From Gemmobacter denitrificans (GTDB lineage Bacteria; Pseudomonadota; Alphaproteobacteria; Rhodobacterales; Rhodobacteraceae), in assembly GCF_036964905.1 (NCBI RefSeq), contig NZ_JBALHR010000002.1, forward strand, positions 458,989 to 522,988: a stretch of DNA of 64,000 bases, read 5' to 3'. The notes under the pieces were generated by a model. That model saw only the letters and a list, made by a program, of their open reading frames with translations. It was not told the DNA's origin and did no database searches. Both the position numbers and the translations under genes were made by a program. Of the stretch, positions 41,846 to 51,061 are shown piece after piece; position 1 is the stretch's first letter; the number at the start of each line of letters is the position of its first letter.

Positions 41846-43957
41846 ATGGCAAGTCTCGATACACTGCGCGTCAGCTTCTTTCAGGAATGCGAGGATCTGC
41901 TGGACCGTCTGGCCGACGGGTTGCGCCAGTTGGCGGCTGATCCGGTCAACTATGACATCGAAACCGTCCACGCGGTCTTTCGGGCGGTGCATTCGATCAA
42001 GGGCGGGGGAGGGGCGTTCGGCCTCGACGATCTTGTCGGCTTTGCGCATCTTTATGAGACGGTGCTGGATGGTCTGCGCACGGGCCGGACGGTGATGGAA
42101 GATGCCCTGATGCAGACCCTTCTGCGGGCAGGGGATGTTCTGGCCGATCTGGTTACAGCCGCGCGGGACGGTGTGCCACCGCCGGCAGAATTGACCGCCC
42201 GTGTTGCCACGGAACTGGAGCAGCTGGCGGGCGGTCATGGCGACAAGGATGAAAGTTTCGCCTTCGAACCCATGATGCTGTCCCTTGATCCGATCGAGGC
42301 GGAAGCACCTTCGGTCTCTGATGGCCCAAGACACGATATCTATTTTGCGCCGCAGGGCGAACTCTATGTAACCGGGAACGAACCCGCCGGGATGATTCTT
42401 GCGCTGTCGCGCCTTGGAACCGTGCAGGTCGAGGCTGACCTGTCTGAAGTGCGTCCGCTGGCCGACTTCAGCCCAGAACAGCCCGGTCTGCGCTGGCGGA
42501 TCACACTTGATGGCTGCATCGAGACGGCTGAAATCGAACGTGTGTTCGAATTCGTTGAAGACATCGCCCAGGTGCGTATCAACCTTGGGCCACCGCCGAG
42601 CCAAGAAGAAGAACCGACATCGCCCGCCGAAGCGGTAGAGGAAGCGGGAGTGGCTGCCCAAATCCAGCCGACAGCCGAGATTCTGGCGTTACCGTTGGCT
42701 GCGGCTGGGGCGCGTGGCGCGCCCGCCGCCCCGCCGCCGGTCGCGCAAGATGGAGCTGTTGCCACTATTCGGGTCAATCTTGCCCGGGTTGACAAGCTTA
42801 TCAACCTCATCGGTGAGCTGGTGATCATGGAGGCGATGCTGTCGCAGGTCATCGCGAAGGCCGGGCTCGACAGCAACAGCGAAGCTGCAAGCGGACTGGA
42901 TCGGATCAGGCAACTTGCGGGCGAGATTCAGGAAAGCGTGATGGCAATCCGTGCCCAGCCCTTGCGCCCGGTTTTTCAGCGGATGGAACGCATCCTGCGC
43001 GAAGTTACCGAGGCAACTGGCAAAAAGGCCCGGCTCGTAACCGTTGGGGAGGCGACCGAAGTCGACAAAACGGTGATCGAACGGCTGATCGATCCGTTGA
43101 CCCATATGATCCGCAATTCGGTCGATCACGGGCTTGAATCTGCGGCAGCGCGTCAGGCTGCGGGCAAACCGGTCGAAGGAACCATCACCCTCTCTGCTGC
43201 CCATCGGTCTGGGCGTGTGATCATCGAGGTGGCGGATGACGGAGGCGGGATTGATCGTCCGCGTGTGCGCGACATTGCTGAACGCAAGGGGCTGATCCCG
43301 ACAGGTGCGGTTCTGGGGCCATCAGACATCGATTCCTTGCTGTTCCTGCCAGGATTTTCGTCCAAGACCGAAGTGTCGGCGATTTCTGGCCGCGGTGTCG
43401 GGCTGGACGTTGTGCGCCGCGAAATTCAGGCGCTTGGTGGTAGGGTCTCCATCTCCTCTGTTGATGGCGCGGGCACCACTTTCACCATCGCGCTGCCGCT
43501 GACCCTTGCGGTTCTGGAGGGAATGCTGCTGGAATTCGGCGGGCAGACCATGGTTCTACCGCTGTCCTCTATCGTGGAAACGCTGAGCCCTGCCAGTTCC
43601 ACCATACATGCACTTGGTCGTAGCAACCGGGTTGTCCTGAACCGAGGAGAACTGATTCCGATCCTGGATCTGGTCGAGGTCTTTGATCTGCCCCGGCTGG
43701 GTGATCCGCCGGAACAGGGTGTGCTGGTCATCATCGTGACAGATGCAGGCACCCGGGCTGCCTTGGCCGTGGATCGTATCCTCGACCAACGGCAGGTGGT
43801 CATCAAGAGCATCGAAGACAACTATCACGCGGTTCCCGGTATTTCGGCCGCCACCATCTTGGGCGACGGGCATGTCGCCCTGATCATTGACCCAGAAGAA
43901 CTCGTCCGAAGCGCAAGAAGCGAACATGCACCGCCCTTGCTCAGTATGAAAGGCTGA
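41846..43957 (+). CDS. cheA: Chemotaxis histidine kinase CheA
   Basis: Soluble kinase of 703 residues that phosphorylates the CheY proteins. P1 HPt domain has the phosphohistidine at about residue 48 (FRAVHSIKGGGGAFGL). A variable linker with Ala/Pro/Glu-rich sequence follows, then P3 dimerisation (LINLIGELVIMEAMLSQV), P4 ATPase (MIRNSVDHGLESAAARQA; ADDGGGIDRPRVRDIA; GRGVGLDVVRREI) and a P5 CheW-like domain. The stop is followed after 4 nt by cheW. Confidence 0.96.
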   Translation: MASLDTLRVSFFQECEDLLDRLADGLRQLAADPVNYDIETVHAVFRAVHSIKGGGGAFGLDDLVGFAHLYETVLDGLRTGRTVMEDALMQTLLRAGDVLADLVTAARDGVPPPAELTARVATELEQLAGGHGDKDESFAFEPMMLSLDPIEAEAPSVSDGPRHDIYFAPQGELYVTGNEPAGMILALSRLGTVQVEADLSEVRPLADFSPEQPGLRWRITLDGCIETAEIERVFEFVEDIAQVRINLGPPPSQEEEPTSPAEAVEEAGVAAQIQPTAEILALPLAAAGARGAPAAPPPVAQDGAVATIRVNLARVDKLINLIGELVIMEAMLSQVIAKAGLDSNSEAASGLDRIRQLAGEIQESVMAIRAQPLRPVFQRMERILREVTEATGKKARLVTVGEATEVDKTVIERLIDPLTHMIRNSVDHGLESAAARQAAGKPVEGTITLSAAHRSGRVIIEVADDGGGIDRPRVRDIAERKGLIPTGAVLGPSDIDSLLFLPGFSSKTEVSAISGRGVGLDVVRREIQALGGRVSISSVDGAGTTFTIALPLTLAVLEGMLLEFGGQTMVLPLSSIVETLSPASSTIHALGRSNRVVLNRGELIPILDLVEVFDLPRLGDPPEQGVLVIIVTDAGTRAALAVDRILDQRQVVIKSIEDNYHAVPGISAATILGDGHVALIIDPEELVRSARSEHAPPLLSMKG

Positions 43958-43961
43958 ACAC

Positions 43962-44432
43962 ATGCTTGGCATATCGGCAGACATCCAGGGCAGCCGCCGC
44001 GAAGTGGTGGCGTTCCGGCTTGGTGAACAGGATTTCTGTATCGACATAGGCTATGTCCGCGAAATTCGCGGCTGGACGCCAACAACCGTGATCCCGCATG
44101 CCGAACCCCATATCAAGGGGGTCATCAACTTGCGCGGATCGGTCGTGGCGGTTGTCGATCTTTCGGCGCGCCTCAGCCTGGGCGAGACCACGCCGTCGCC
44201 GCGGCATGTGGTGATCATCGTCAGCGTCAACAACCAGATCGTGGGCCTGCTGGCCGAGGTCGTTTCAGATATTCTGAGCGTGACGCCAGATATGGTGAAG
44301 CCAGTGCCTGAGCAGGTCGGAGAAGGTTCGCAGGATTTCATTTCCGCCATCATGACCATGCCTGACGGGCGCATGCTGCGGGCATTGGAACTGACCCATA
44401 TCCTGCCGATGGGTTCGGGAATCGTTCCATGA
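43962..44432 (+). CDS. cheW: Chemotaxis coupling protein CheW
   Basis: Scaffold of 156 residues linking receptors to CheA. Two SH3-like subdomains; conserved FRLGEQDFCIDIGYVREIRG and IKGVINLRGSVVAVVDLSAR segments. It overlaps cheR by 4 nt. Confidence 0.95.
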   Translation: MLGISADIQGSRREVVAFRLGEQDFCIDIGYVREIRGWTPTTVIPHAEPHIKGVINLRGSVVAVVDLSARLSLGETTPSPRHVVIIVSVNNQIVGLLAEVVSDILSVTPDMVKPVPEQVGEGSQDFISAIMTMPDGRMLRALELTHILPMGSGIVP

Positions 44433-45364
44433 CCGTGCATACGCGTTCCGGCGATTCCCATGCAGAGACATCGCTGGTCGGAATGTCGGACGAAGATTTC
44501 CGCGCTCTGTCGCAACTGGTTCATGATCGTACGGGGATCGTGCTCAGCGAGGGCAAACGGTGGATGCTCGCTTCGCGATTGGCCAAAGAGATCAATCGGT
44601 TGGGATTGCCCGACCTTGCGGCCTATCGCAAGCTGCTGGCCCGCCCTGATGCGGAACCGGAGCTTGAGGCGCTGACCTCGGCGATCACGACGAATGTCAC
44701 CAGCTTCTTTCGTGGCCCCGATCATTTCGAAGCTCTGGCTGCGTTAGTGCCCAGCTTGCGCGAGCAGTCCAAGCGGGGGCAGCGGGTGCGCTTGTGGTCG
44801 GCGGCATGTTCAACCGGGCAAGAACCCTGCAGCATCGCGATGACGCTGCTGGAACACTGGCCCGAGGCGGCGCAGGCGGATGTGCGCATCCTTGCGACGG
44901 ATATCGACGCACAGGTCGTCGAAGAGGCGCGGCAAGGGGTCTATGATGAACGGCTGCTTGAAGGGCCGGCGGAAAAAACGATCCGGCGCTTTTCGGCCGC
45001 TGGTCCTCGTCCCGGAACCATTCGCGTGGTGCCCGCAGTGCGTGGGCTTATCCGCTATGAACAGCTCAACTTGCTGGGGCCCTGGCCTTTCGGGGGCTCT
45101 TTCGATGTCATCTTCTGCCGCAATGTCGTGATTTATTTCGATAATGAGACACGTGCGCGCCTGTGGCATCGCCTTGCCGACCGGATCACCCCAGGAGGGT
45201 GGCTGTATATCGGGCATTCTGAACGTGTGGATCGCGCCCTTGATCCCTATCTCACCCCCGGCGGCGTGACACGGTATCGCCGAACTGCCACCCCGATCCG
45301 CGACAATCTGACGGCGCCGCAGATTTCGGGCAAGGGCGGCCCCTACCAAGCGAAGGAAAGATAA
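44429..45364 (+). CDS. cheR: Chemoreceptor methyltransferase CheR
   Basis: SAM-dependent glutamate methyltransferase, 311 residues. N-terminal helical domain (LVHDRTGIVLSEGKRWMLAS), the TSAITTNVTSFFRGPDHFEA segment, SAM-binding VRLWSAACSTGQEPCSIAM, and FDVIFCRNVVIYFDNETRAR. The C-terminal GWLYIGHSERVD is intact. Confidence 0.96.
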   Translation: MTVHTRSGDSHAETSLVGMSDEDFRALSQLVHDRTGIVLSEGKRWMLASRLAKEINRLGLPDLAAYRKLLARPDAEPELEALTSAITTNVTSFFRGPDHFEALAALVPSLREQSKRGQRVRLWSAACSTGQEPCSIAMTLLEHWPEAAQADVRILATDIDAQVVEEARQGVYDERLLEGPAEKTIRRFSAAGPRPGTIRVVPAVRGLIRYEQLNLLGPWPFGGSFDVIFCRNVVIYFDNETRARLWHRLADRITPGGWLYIGHSERVDRALDPYLTPGGVTRYRRTATPIRDNLTAPQISGKGGPYQAKER

Positions 45365-45753
45365 TGTCACTCAAGCAATCGATCCATATGATGGTCGTGG
45401 ACGACATGACAGTGAGCCGTGGCCTGATCGAACAGGCTTTGGACGAAATCGGCGTCAAGAATGTCCAGTATGAAAGCGATCCTGCACTTGCGCTGCGCAA
45501 ACTGGCGGTCAAACCCGTTCATCTTGTCTTGTCAGATTATCACATGCCGGGCATGACCGGGATCGGATTGCTGGAAGCACTGCGCACAAATCGCACCACT
45601 CAGAGGATCGGTTTCATCCTGATCACCGGGCGACCGGACAAGGAAATCCTGGCGCAGGGCCAGAAACTGGGGATGAACAATTTCCTGGTGAAACCATTCT
45701 CTACTCACCAGTTGCGTATCTGTATCGAGAAGGTTGTGGGGCCCTTGGGATGA
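45364..45753 (+). CDS. Response regulator CheY (second copy)
   Basis: Single-domain receiver of 129 residues with acidic pair MVVDDMTVSRG, phosphoacceptor LVLSDYHMPGMTG, ITGRPD and Lys in FLVKPFSTHQ. It starts on the last base of cheR and overlaps the next small gene by 4 nt. It may be the main motor-binding CheY or a phosphate sink; the sequence does not decide. Confidence 0.92.
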   Translation: MSLKQSIHMMVVDDMTVSRGLIEQALDEIGVKNVQYESDPALALRKLAVKPVHLVLSDYHMPGMTGIGLLEALRTNRTTQRIGFILITGRPDKEILAQGQKLGMNNFLVKPFSTHQLRICIEKVVGPLG

Positions 45754-46088
45754 TCTTCGACACAGAAGACGACTTCGATGATGTGACCGACACGCAGGAT
45801 ATCGCCGTGTCTGCACATCGATTGCTTGGGGCCTGCGCGGAAGAGGCGGGCAGGTTGGCTTCCGCCATTGCCAGGCTTGATCAGGATGTTGCCATGCTGC
45901 TGCAGGATGTCAGCAAAGCTGGGGTGATCTTGCAGCATATTGATCTGGTGCGCCAGGAGGCAGAGGGGTTGGCGGCGGTGCTGAACCTTGTGGCCATAGC
46001 GCCGACGCCTGACCATCTGGTTGATCCCCAAACGCTGGCAAGCATACTGAAGCTGCGTGCCCAACATGGCCGGATCGCCGCTTCCTGA
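45750..46088 (+). CDS. Small protein of the chemotaxis operon, unknown function
   Basis: A 112-residue acidic, helical protein. The middle reads SAIARLDQDVAMLLQDVSKA and GVILQHIDLVRQEAEGLAAV, a heptad-like pattern with conserved-looking Gln/Asp (LQHID). I do not recognise the family. Translational coupling to the second cheY and the absence of CheZ in the cluster make a CheY-phosphatase or CheY-partner role possible; this is inference. Confidence 0.6.
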   Translation: MIFDTEDDFDDVTDTQDIAVSAHRLLGACAEEAGRLASAIARLDQDVAMLLQDVSKAGVILQHIDLVRQEAEGLAAVLNLVAIAPTPDHLVDPQTLASILKLRAQHGRIAAS

Positions 46089-46572
46089 ACCCCAGAGCGG
46101 AATATATTTCTGATCGTCGGGGAAGTGGGCTGTCATGCAAGCGGTGCCGCCCGGTGCCCGAAGCATGACTTCACGTCGAAGACTTTGGCGCAGCTTGCGC
46201 GCGAATGCCCCGGCGATTTGGCAGCTAGATCCTGTCGATTTCCTCCCGAAAGTGCCCCCTGTGGCGGACGAAAAGTTGGACCATCTAGGGTCTGTCGGCG
46301 TTTGGGAATTTTCAAATTGTCTTTGGGGGGATCCAAGGTTGCCAAAAGGGAGGTAGCCTTGATCCGCGTGACATTGACCGACGCGCAACGGACGGTCATC
46401 GCCTGCACCGCCCGGCCGATAATGTGATCCAGAGCGCAGCGGCGCTGACCCGTCAGATACAATTTTAGCCAATATCTGGGGTCGGCTTTACCCATTTTCA
46501 GGACCGGTGCGCAAAGGTTTGCCGGACACATAGAGCGCGGCAGCCCCCTCGCACGGCAGAAGGACACTGGTA
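46089..46572. other. Gap between the chemotaxis arm and the globin receptor
   Basis: No convincing gene. A rightward frame from 46135 has weak composition and no ribosome site. The short frame near 46359 (LIRVTLTDAQRTVIAC) resembles the N-terminus of an IS630-type transposase but stops after about 20 codons. This may be decayed insertion-sequence DNA. Confidence 0.35.
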
Positions 46573-48048
46573 ATGACGAAAACGGCAATGACCCGGCCTG
46601 TCATCGGTTCGATCCAGGAACGGCTGGATTTCATGGGCCTGGGTGCGGATGCGCAGGAACGACTGCGTAGGCAGGAACGCCGGATCGACGCAGCCATGGA
46701 TCGGGCTCTGGATCGGTTTTACAAGAAGGTCAGATCTGTTCCCGTTCTGCAGCGGCATTTTCCCAATGAAGACATTGTAAAGTCGGCACGCGGCCGCCAG
46801 CATCAGCATTGGCGGCGCATCCTGAAGGGCTTGTTCGACGAAGAATACGCGGCCTCTGTCATGCGGGTCGGCGATACCCACGCGATGATCGGGCTTGAAC
46901 CGCGCTGGTACATCGGCGGCTATGGCATCGTGCTGGATGAGATTCTACAGCAAGTGGTGGGCGAGCAACGCACCTGGAGCGCCCGCTCACGCGCAGAACT
47001 GGCCCGCGATCTGTCGGTTGTGGTCCGCGCGGCCCTGTTTGACATGGAAGTTGCGACCACTGCCTATCTGCAGCGCGTGGAAGAGGCCCGGCGCCAGAGC
47101 GAGGAACAACAGAAAAAGGACTTTGACATGATTGCTGCTGCCCTCGCCCGTCTGGCCGGGGGCGATCTGGAGGCACGGGTCGATGCACATCTGGATGAAA
47201 GAACCCGCTTCAACGAAACGGTCGAAAAGCTCGCTCAGATCATTTCCGGGGTGCGCCGCGCGACTGACTTGATCGACAATGGCACGTCGGAAATCGCCGC
47301 CGCAGCAGACGATCTTGCCCGCCGCACCGAGCAGCAGGCTGCCAGTCTGGAACAGACGGCAGCTTCTCTGGATCAACTGACCAATACGGTCAATGACTCC
47401 GCAAACCGCGCCAAAGAGGCCGAAGCAATGGCCAATCACGCGCGCGACGTGGCAGAAAAAAGCAGCGGGATCGCGGATGAAACGCGTTCCGCCATGCACG
47501 AGGTTTCCGCCAGTGCGCAGGAGATGGGCCAGATCATTGGCGTCATTAACGAAATCGCGTTTCAGACCAATCTTCTGGCGCTGAACGCGGGGGTCGAGGC
47601 CGCACGGGCCGGTGAATCGGGCCGCGGCTTTGCCGTGGTCGCTGCCGAAGTCAGGGCACTGGCGCAGCGGTCGTCTGAGGCGGTCAGTACCATCCAGCAA
47701 CTGATCGACCGCAGTGCACAGCAGACTCGTCGTGGCGCGGAACTGGTCGGGTCCACCCATGATGTGCTTGGCGAAATCGTGGGGTTGTTCCGATCCATCA
47801 GCGGGATCGTGCTGGAAATGGCGACATCCACACGACATCAGGCGGTTTCGATCTCTGAAATCAATCAGGCAGTTCGGCAGCTTGATCTGATGACACAGCA
47901 GAACGCTGCAATGGTCGAACAGACCAACGCCACCACTTCCTCTCTGAAAGGCGAGGCGGGCTCTCTGTCACGGATGGTGAGCCATTTTGGCGGCAGCACG
48001 ATGCCCCAGCGAACCGCGCGAAATCTGAGTTCGGCAAGCTCGTGGTGA
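46573..48048 (+). CDS. Globin-coupled soluble chemoreceptor
   Basis: HemAT-like cytoplasmic receptor of 491 residues. Residues 10-175 are a protoglobin-type sensor; VGDTHAMIGLEPRWYIGGYG holds the proximal haem histidine (about H103) in the motif common to globin-coupled sensors. Residues 185-260 are a linker/HAMP-like segment and 260-480 the MCP signalling domain with INEIAFQTNLLALNAGVEAA. No membrane segment. Ligand is probably O2. The ATG at 46573 has AAGGAC upstream. The gene lies at the end of the chemotaxis cluster but is separated by 484 bp, so it probably has its own promoter. Confidence 0.9.
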   Translation: MTKTAMTRPVIGSIQERLDFMGLGADAQERLRRQERRIDAAMDRALDRFYKKVRSVPVLQRHFPNEDIVKSARGRQHQHWRRILKGLFDEEYAASVMRVGDTHAMIGLEPRWYIGGYGIVLDEILQQVVGEQRTWSARSRAELARDLSVVVRAALFDMEVATTAYLQRVEEARRQSEEQQKKDFDMIAAALARLAGGDLEARVDAHLDERTRFNETVEKLAQIISGVRRATDLIDNGTSEIAAAADDLARRTEQQAASLEQTAASLDQLTNTVNDSANRAKEAEAMANHARDVAEKSSGIADETRSAMHEVSASAQEMGQIIGVINEIAFQTNLLALNAGVEAARAGESGRGFAVVAAEVRALAQRSSEAVSTIQQLIDRSAQQTRRGAELVGSTHDVLGEIVGLFRSISGIVLEMATSTRHQAVSISEINQAVRQLDLMTQQNAAMVEQTNATTSSLKGEAGSLSRMVSHFGGSTMPQRTARNLSSASSW

Positions 48049-48103
48049 AAGGAAAGGGACATCATGCCAGCCCCCTCTGCTGCCGAAACCTCAATCGTTC
48101 GGA

Positions 48104-48253
48104 ATGCTGACCGAATTGGCGCATTCCTACAAAGTGAACTGCACGATATTTCGTGAAATCAACGAAGGCGTGGCAGGTCAGATGATGAAGCATGTCCCCT
48201 GCAACTGTTCCTGTTCAGGCGATTGTGACGGGGGCACCCCGTTCAAGTCATAA
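48104..48253 (+). CDS. Possible 49-residue cysteine-rich small protein
   Basis: Frame beginning MLTELAHSYKVNCTIFREIN and ending with a CNCSCSGDCDGG cluster. The codon use is protein-like, and the four close cysteines could bind a metal. The ribosome site is poor. A better ribosome site (GGAAAGGGA) serves ATG 48064 in another frame, which gives only 30 codons, so a frameshifted older gene is possible. The rest of the gap to trpB (48254-48369) shows nothing. Confidence 0.3.
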   Translation: MLTELAHSYKVNCTIFREINEGVAGQMMKHVPCNCSCSGDCDGGTPFKS

Positions 48254-48369
48254 TGGATCTTCTGGCCTCGGCAAGCCGGTGACTGTAGCTAGGCCCCCCT
48301 GAACAGGACGTGCCATCCGTTTCGGGGAGCCAGCATCAGGCCGAGACGTCAGATTGTGCCCAAACCCGC

Positions 48370-49602
48370 TCAGATCTTCATGTCAAAGCCAAGATGCTTG
48401 GCAACGGTGAAGATGTCCTTGTCGCCGCGGCCACACATGTTCATCACGATGATATGGTCACGCGGCAAGGTGGGGGCCAATTTCATCACATGGGCCAGCG
48501 CATGGCTGGGTTCCAGCGCGGGGATGATGCCTTCCAACTTGCAGCACAGCTGAAACGCTTCCAGCGCCTCGGCGTCGGTGATCGACACATAGGTCGCGCG
48601 GCCCGTATCGTGCAGCCAGGCGTGTTCCGGCCCGATGCCCGGGTAATCAAGCCCCGCACTGATGGAGAATCCTTCCAGGATCTGGCCGTCCGGGTCCTGC
48701 AGCAGATAGGTGCGGTTGCCATGCAACACGCCGGGGCGCCCGCCGGTCAGGCTGGCACAGTGCTGCATCCGGTCATCGACGCCCTTACCCCCCGCTTCCA
48801 CGCCGACGATGTTCACCGAAGGATCATCAAGGAAGGGATAGAACAGGCCCATCGCATTCGACCCGCCGCCAATGGCCGCCACAACCGTATCGGGCAGACG
48901 GCCTTCGCCTTCCTGCTCGGCCAGTTGCCAGCGCACCTCCTTGCCGATGATCGACTGGAAGTCGCGCACCATGGCCGGATATGGGGCCGGGCCCGCCACC
49001 GTACCGATGCAATAGAAGGTGTCGCGCACATTGGTCACCCAATCACGCAGCGCATCATTCATAGCATCTTTCAGCGTGCCCCGCCCACTGGTGACCGGGA
49101 TAACCTCTGCCCCCAGAAGCCGCATGCGGAACACGTTCGGGGCCTGCCGTTCCACATCATGCGCGCCCATATAAACCACGCATTTCAGCCCGAACTTGGC
49201 GCAAACCGTGGCCGTGGCCACGCCATGCTGGCCGGCCCCGGTTTCCGCGATGATCCGGGTCTTGCCCATGCGCCGCGCCAGAATGATCTGCCCCAGCACA
49301 TTGTTGATCTTGTGCGCGCCCGTATGGTTCAACTCGTCGCGCTTCATGTAGACCTTGGCGCCGCCCAGATGCTCGGTCAGACGTGGCGCAAAATAGAGAG
49401 GCGAGGGGCGGCCGACATAATGCTTCCAAAGATCGTCCATCTCGGCCCAGAAGGTCGGGTCTGTCTTGGCGAATTCATAGCGCTCTTCAAGATCAAGGAT
49501 CAGCGGCATCAGGGTTTCGGAGACGAACCGCCCGCCGAAGATGCCAAACCGTCCCGCCTCATCCGGTCCGGTCATGAAGCTGTTGATTCCGTCCTCGGCC
49601 AT
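48370..49602 (-). CDS. trpB: Tryptophan synthase beta subunit TrpB
   Basis: PLP enzyme joining indole and serine; 410 residues, TrpB1 type. Starts MAEDGINSFMTGPDEAGRFG with GGAGGG upstream. The PLP lysine is in KRDELNHTGAHKINNVLGQI; GAGQHGVATATVCAKFGLKC, the glycine-rich phosphate loop IGGGSNAMGLFYPF and EPSHALAHVMKLAP are present. trpA does not follow directly, and the prophage starts just upstream, so trpB may have been cut off from an upstream partner. Confidence 0.96.
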   Translation of the reverse strand: MAEDGINSFMTGPDEAGRFGIFGGRFVSETLMPLILDLEERYEFAKTDPTFWAEMDDLWKHYVGRPSPLYFAPRLTEHLGGAKVYMKRDELNHTGAHKINNVLGQIILARRMGKTRIIAETGAGQHGVATATVCAKFGLKCVVYMGAHDVERQAPNVFRMRLLGAEVIPVTSGRGTLKDAMNDALRDWVTNVRDTFYCIGTVAGPAPYPAMVRDFQSIIGKEVRWQLAEQEGEGRLPDTVVAAIGGGSNAMGLFYPFLDDPSVNIVGVEAGGKGVDDRMQHCASLTGGRPGVLHGNRTYLLQDPDGQILEGFSISAGLDYPGIGPEHAWLHDTGRATYVSITDAEALEAFQLCCKLEGIIPALEPSHALAHVMKLAPTLPRDHIIVMNMCGRGDKDIFTVAKHLGFDMKI

Positions 49603-49716
49603 GATCTGCCCCTCCGCACTGCTTTGCATCTGATGTAGCGCCCTTGCCCGGCGGGGGAAAGGGGCGAAGCAGCAGGCCATACAGGAAGGGGTGGTGGGCC
49701 GTGACGGATTACCAAA

Positions 49717-49775
49717 GGCGAATTTGCGCCTTATTTTGTTGGGCGATGTGTCCCGCAGAACGCCGGTGCGGGACA
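49717..49775. other. Prophage-host junction with two hairpins
   Basis: Two inverted repeats lie between the trpB start and the integrase stop: AAGGCG/CGCCTT (49717-49734) followed by ATTTTG, and TGTCCCGC/GCGGGACA (49749-49775). They may end transcription of the integrase or flank the left attachment site. The exact att core cannot be fixed without the right end of the prophage. Confidence 0.4.
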
Positions 49776-49777
49776 GG

Positions 49778-50857
49778 TCACCATTTCAGCTTTGCCAGCG
49801 CCTGCATGCCGTGAAACGCCATGTCGCGCCGATTCGCGCCCTTGGTGTAAACCTCGGAAGTCTTGGCTTGGGTGTGCGCCATCACTGCCATGATCTGGTG
49901 CTGGCTGCATCCCGCCTCGGCCATCGTTTCAGCCATGGCTTTGCGGATGCCGTGCGATGAGCGGCCCGGCAGGCCTGCGGCTTCGCACCAGCGCTGCACC
50001 CTGACACGCAGGGCCTCGACGCTGGTGAACGGCTTGCCCTTTTCGCTCAGCAAGTAGGTTTGCCCCACCACGGTGACGTTCCGGGTGGCCTCATAGAGCG
50101 GCGGCAGCATCGGGATCGACACGAACGCAGATCCTTTCTTGCTCGGCTGCCAGTCAAGCCATACCTGCCCGTTGCGCGTCACCTCTTGGTCGCGGCCCAG
50201 CCAGAGTGCATCCCCGATCCTGCAGGCGGTGAACGCCTGGAGTGTCAGCCACAGGTGCGCAGTGGTGCCGGGTTTCCAGCGTTCCTTGAACTTGCGCAGG
50301 TCGGCTGCCGTCCATGGCGTCGCCCCGCCGATGGGGTTGAGGTTGATTGCCCCGATGCCAGACGCCGGGTTGTGCGCAATCTCGCCCCGTTCCATGGCCC
50401 ATTTGTAGACCGCGCGAACCGACTTGATCATGTTGTCAGCCGCGCCGGGATGCGCAGCCCATGCGTCCCTGACAGCCACAAATGCCGAGGCGGGGGCGTC
50501 CATGTCGCAATCGCCGTATCGGTCGCCATCCGGGTCTGTGTGGTCACAGAGGCGCGTCAGGATGCTGCGGCGTTGTTTCAGGGTGGCGGCTGACATTTGG
50601 CCTGCCTTGACCATGTTCCCCAAGAATTCCAGATACCGGGCGCAGAGCCAATCCAGCGACCTTTCGGCGCTTTTGGCCTGTGGCGGCTGCCAGACTTCAC
50701 CGGCCCGGGCGGCGTGGTAGTAATGGGCAAACTGCGGATCGTCGGGACCGACCGGGATGTGAACGCGCTTGCCGGGCTGGCCCTCGACCCTGACGCGGAT
50801 TCGCGGCGTGCCGTTGCGGTGCCGTTCGATCAGAAGCCCCGGGAAGTTCACCCGCAT
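49778..50857 (-). CDS. int: Phage tyrosine integrase
   Basis: Site-specific recombinase of 359 residues. An N-terminal arm-binding part (LIERHRNGTPRIRVRVEGQP) and core-binding helices precede the catalytic domain, where LTLQAFTACRIGDALWLG carries the first Arg, SSHGIRKAMAETMAEAG the H-x-x-R, and VMAHTQAKTSEVYTKGANRR the last His and the nucleophilic Tyr. All catalytic residues are present. The start at 50857 is 4 nt after the stop of the next small gene. It marks the left edge of the prophage. Confidence 0.94.
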   Translation of the reverse strand: MRVNFPGLLIERHRNGTPRIRVRVEGQPGKRVHIPVGPDDPQFAHYYHAARAGEVWQPPQAKSAERSLDWLCARYLEFLGNMVKAGQMSAATLKQRRSILTRLCDHTDPDGDRYGDCDMDAPASAFVAVRDAWAAHPGAADNMIKSVRAVYKWAMERGEIAHNPASGIGAINLNPIGGATPWTAADLRKFKERWKPGTTAHLWLTLQAFTACRIGDALWLGRDQEVTRNGQVWLDWQPSKKGSAFVSIPMLPPLYEATRNVTVVGQTYLLSEKGKPFTSVEALRVRVQRWCEAAGLPGRSSHGIRKAMAETMAEAGCSQHQIMAVMAHTQAKTSEVYTKGANRRDMAFHGMQALAKLKW

Positions 50858-50861
50858 ATTG

Positions 50862-51059
50862 TCACCCCTCACGATTCCACTGCTTGGGCTTCTTGTTTGT
50901 CACGCGGGCGGGCGGGCTGTCCACTGGTGCAGGCTGGCCTGTGCGCACGTCAATGGCCCCGTCTTTGTGGACCGTGAAGCCGATCACGATCAGCCCGCAT
51001 GATGCGGCGGCGGCAATGGCGCGCTGTATTTTCTGTTGTGTGGCGGCTGGTGCGCCCAT
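50862..51059 (-). CDS. Small phage protein next to the integrase
   Basis: 65 residues: MGAPAATQQKIQRAIAAAAS, then CGLIVIGFTVHKDGAIDV. A helix plus short beta segments and a basic tail. By position it could be an excisionase or a factor for integrase, but no recognised motif supports this. Confidence 0.6.
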   Translation of the reverse strand: MGAPAATQQKIQRAIAAAASCGLIVIGFTVHKDGAIDVRTGQPAPVDSPPARVTNKKPKQWNREG

Positions 51060-51061
51060 GA

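Noticed and set aside
46125..46427. Rightward 100-codon frame after the chemotaxis operon
   Set aside because: No ribosome site, unusual composition, no similarity that I recognise; possibly decayed insertion-sequence DNA.
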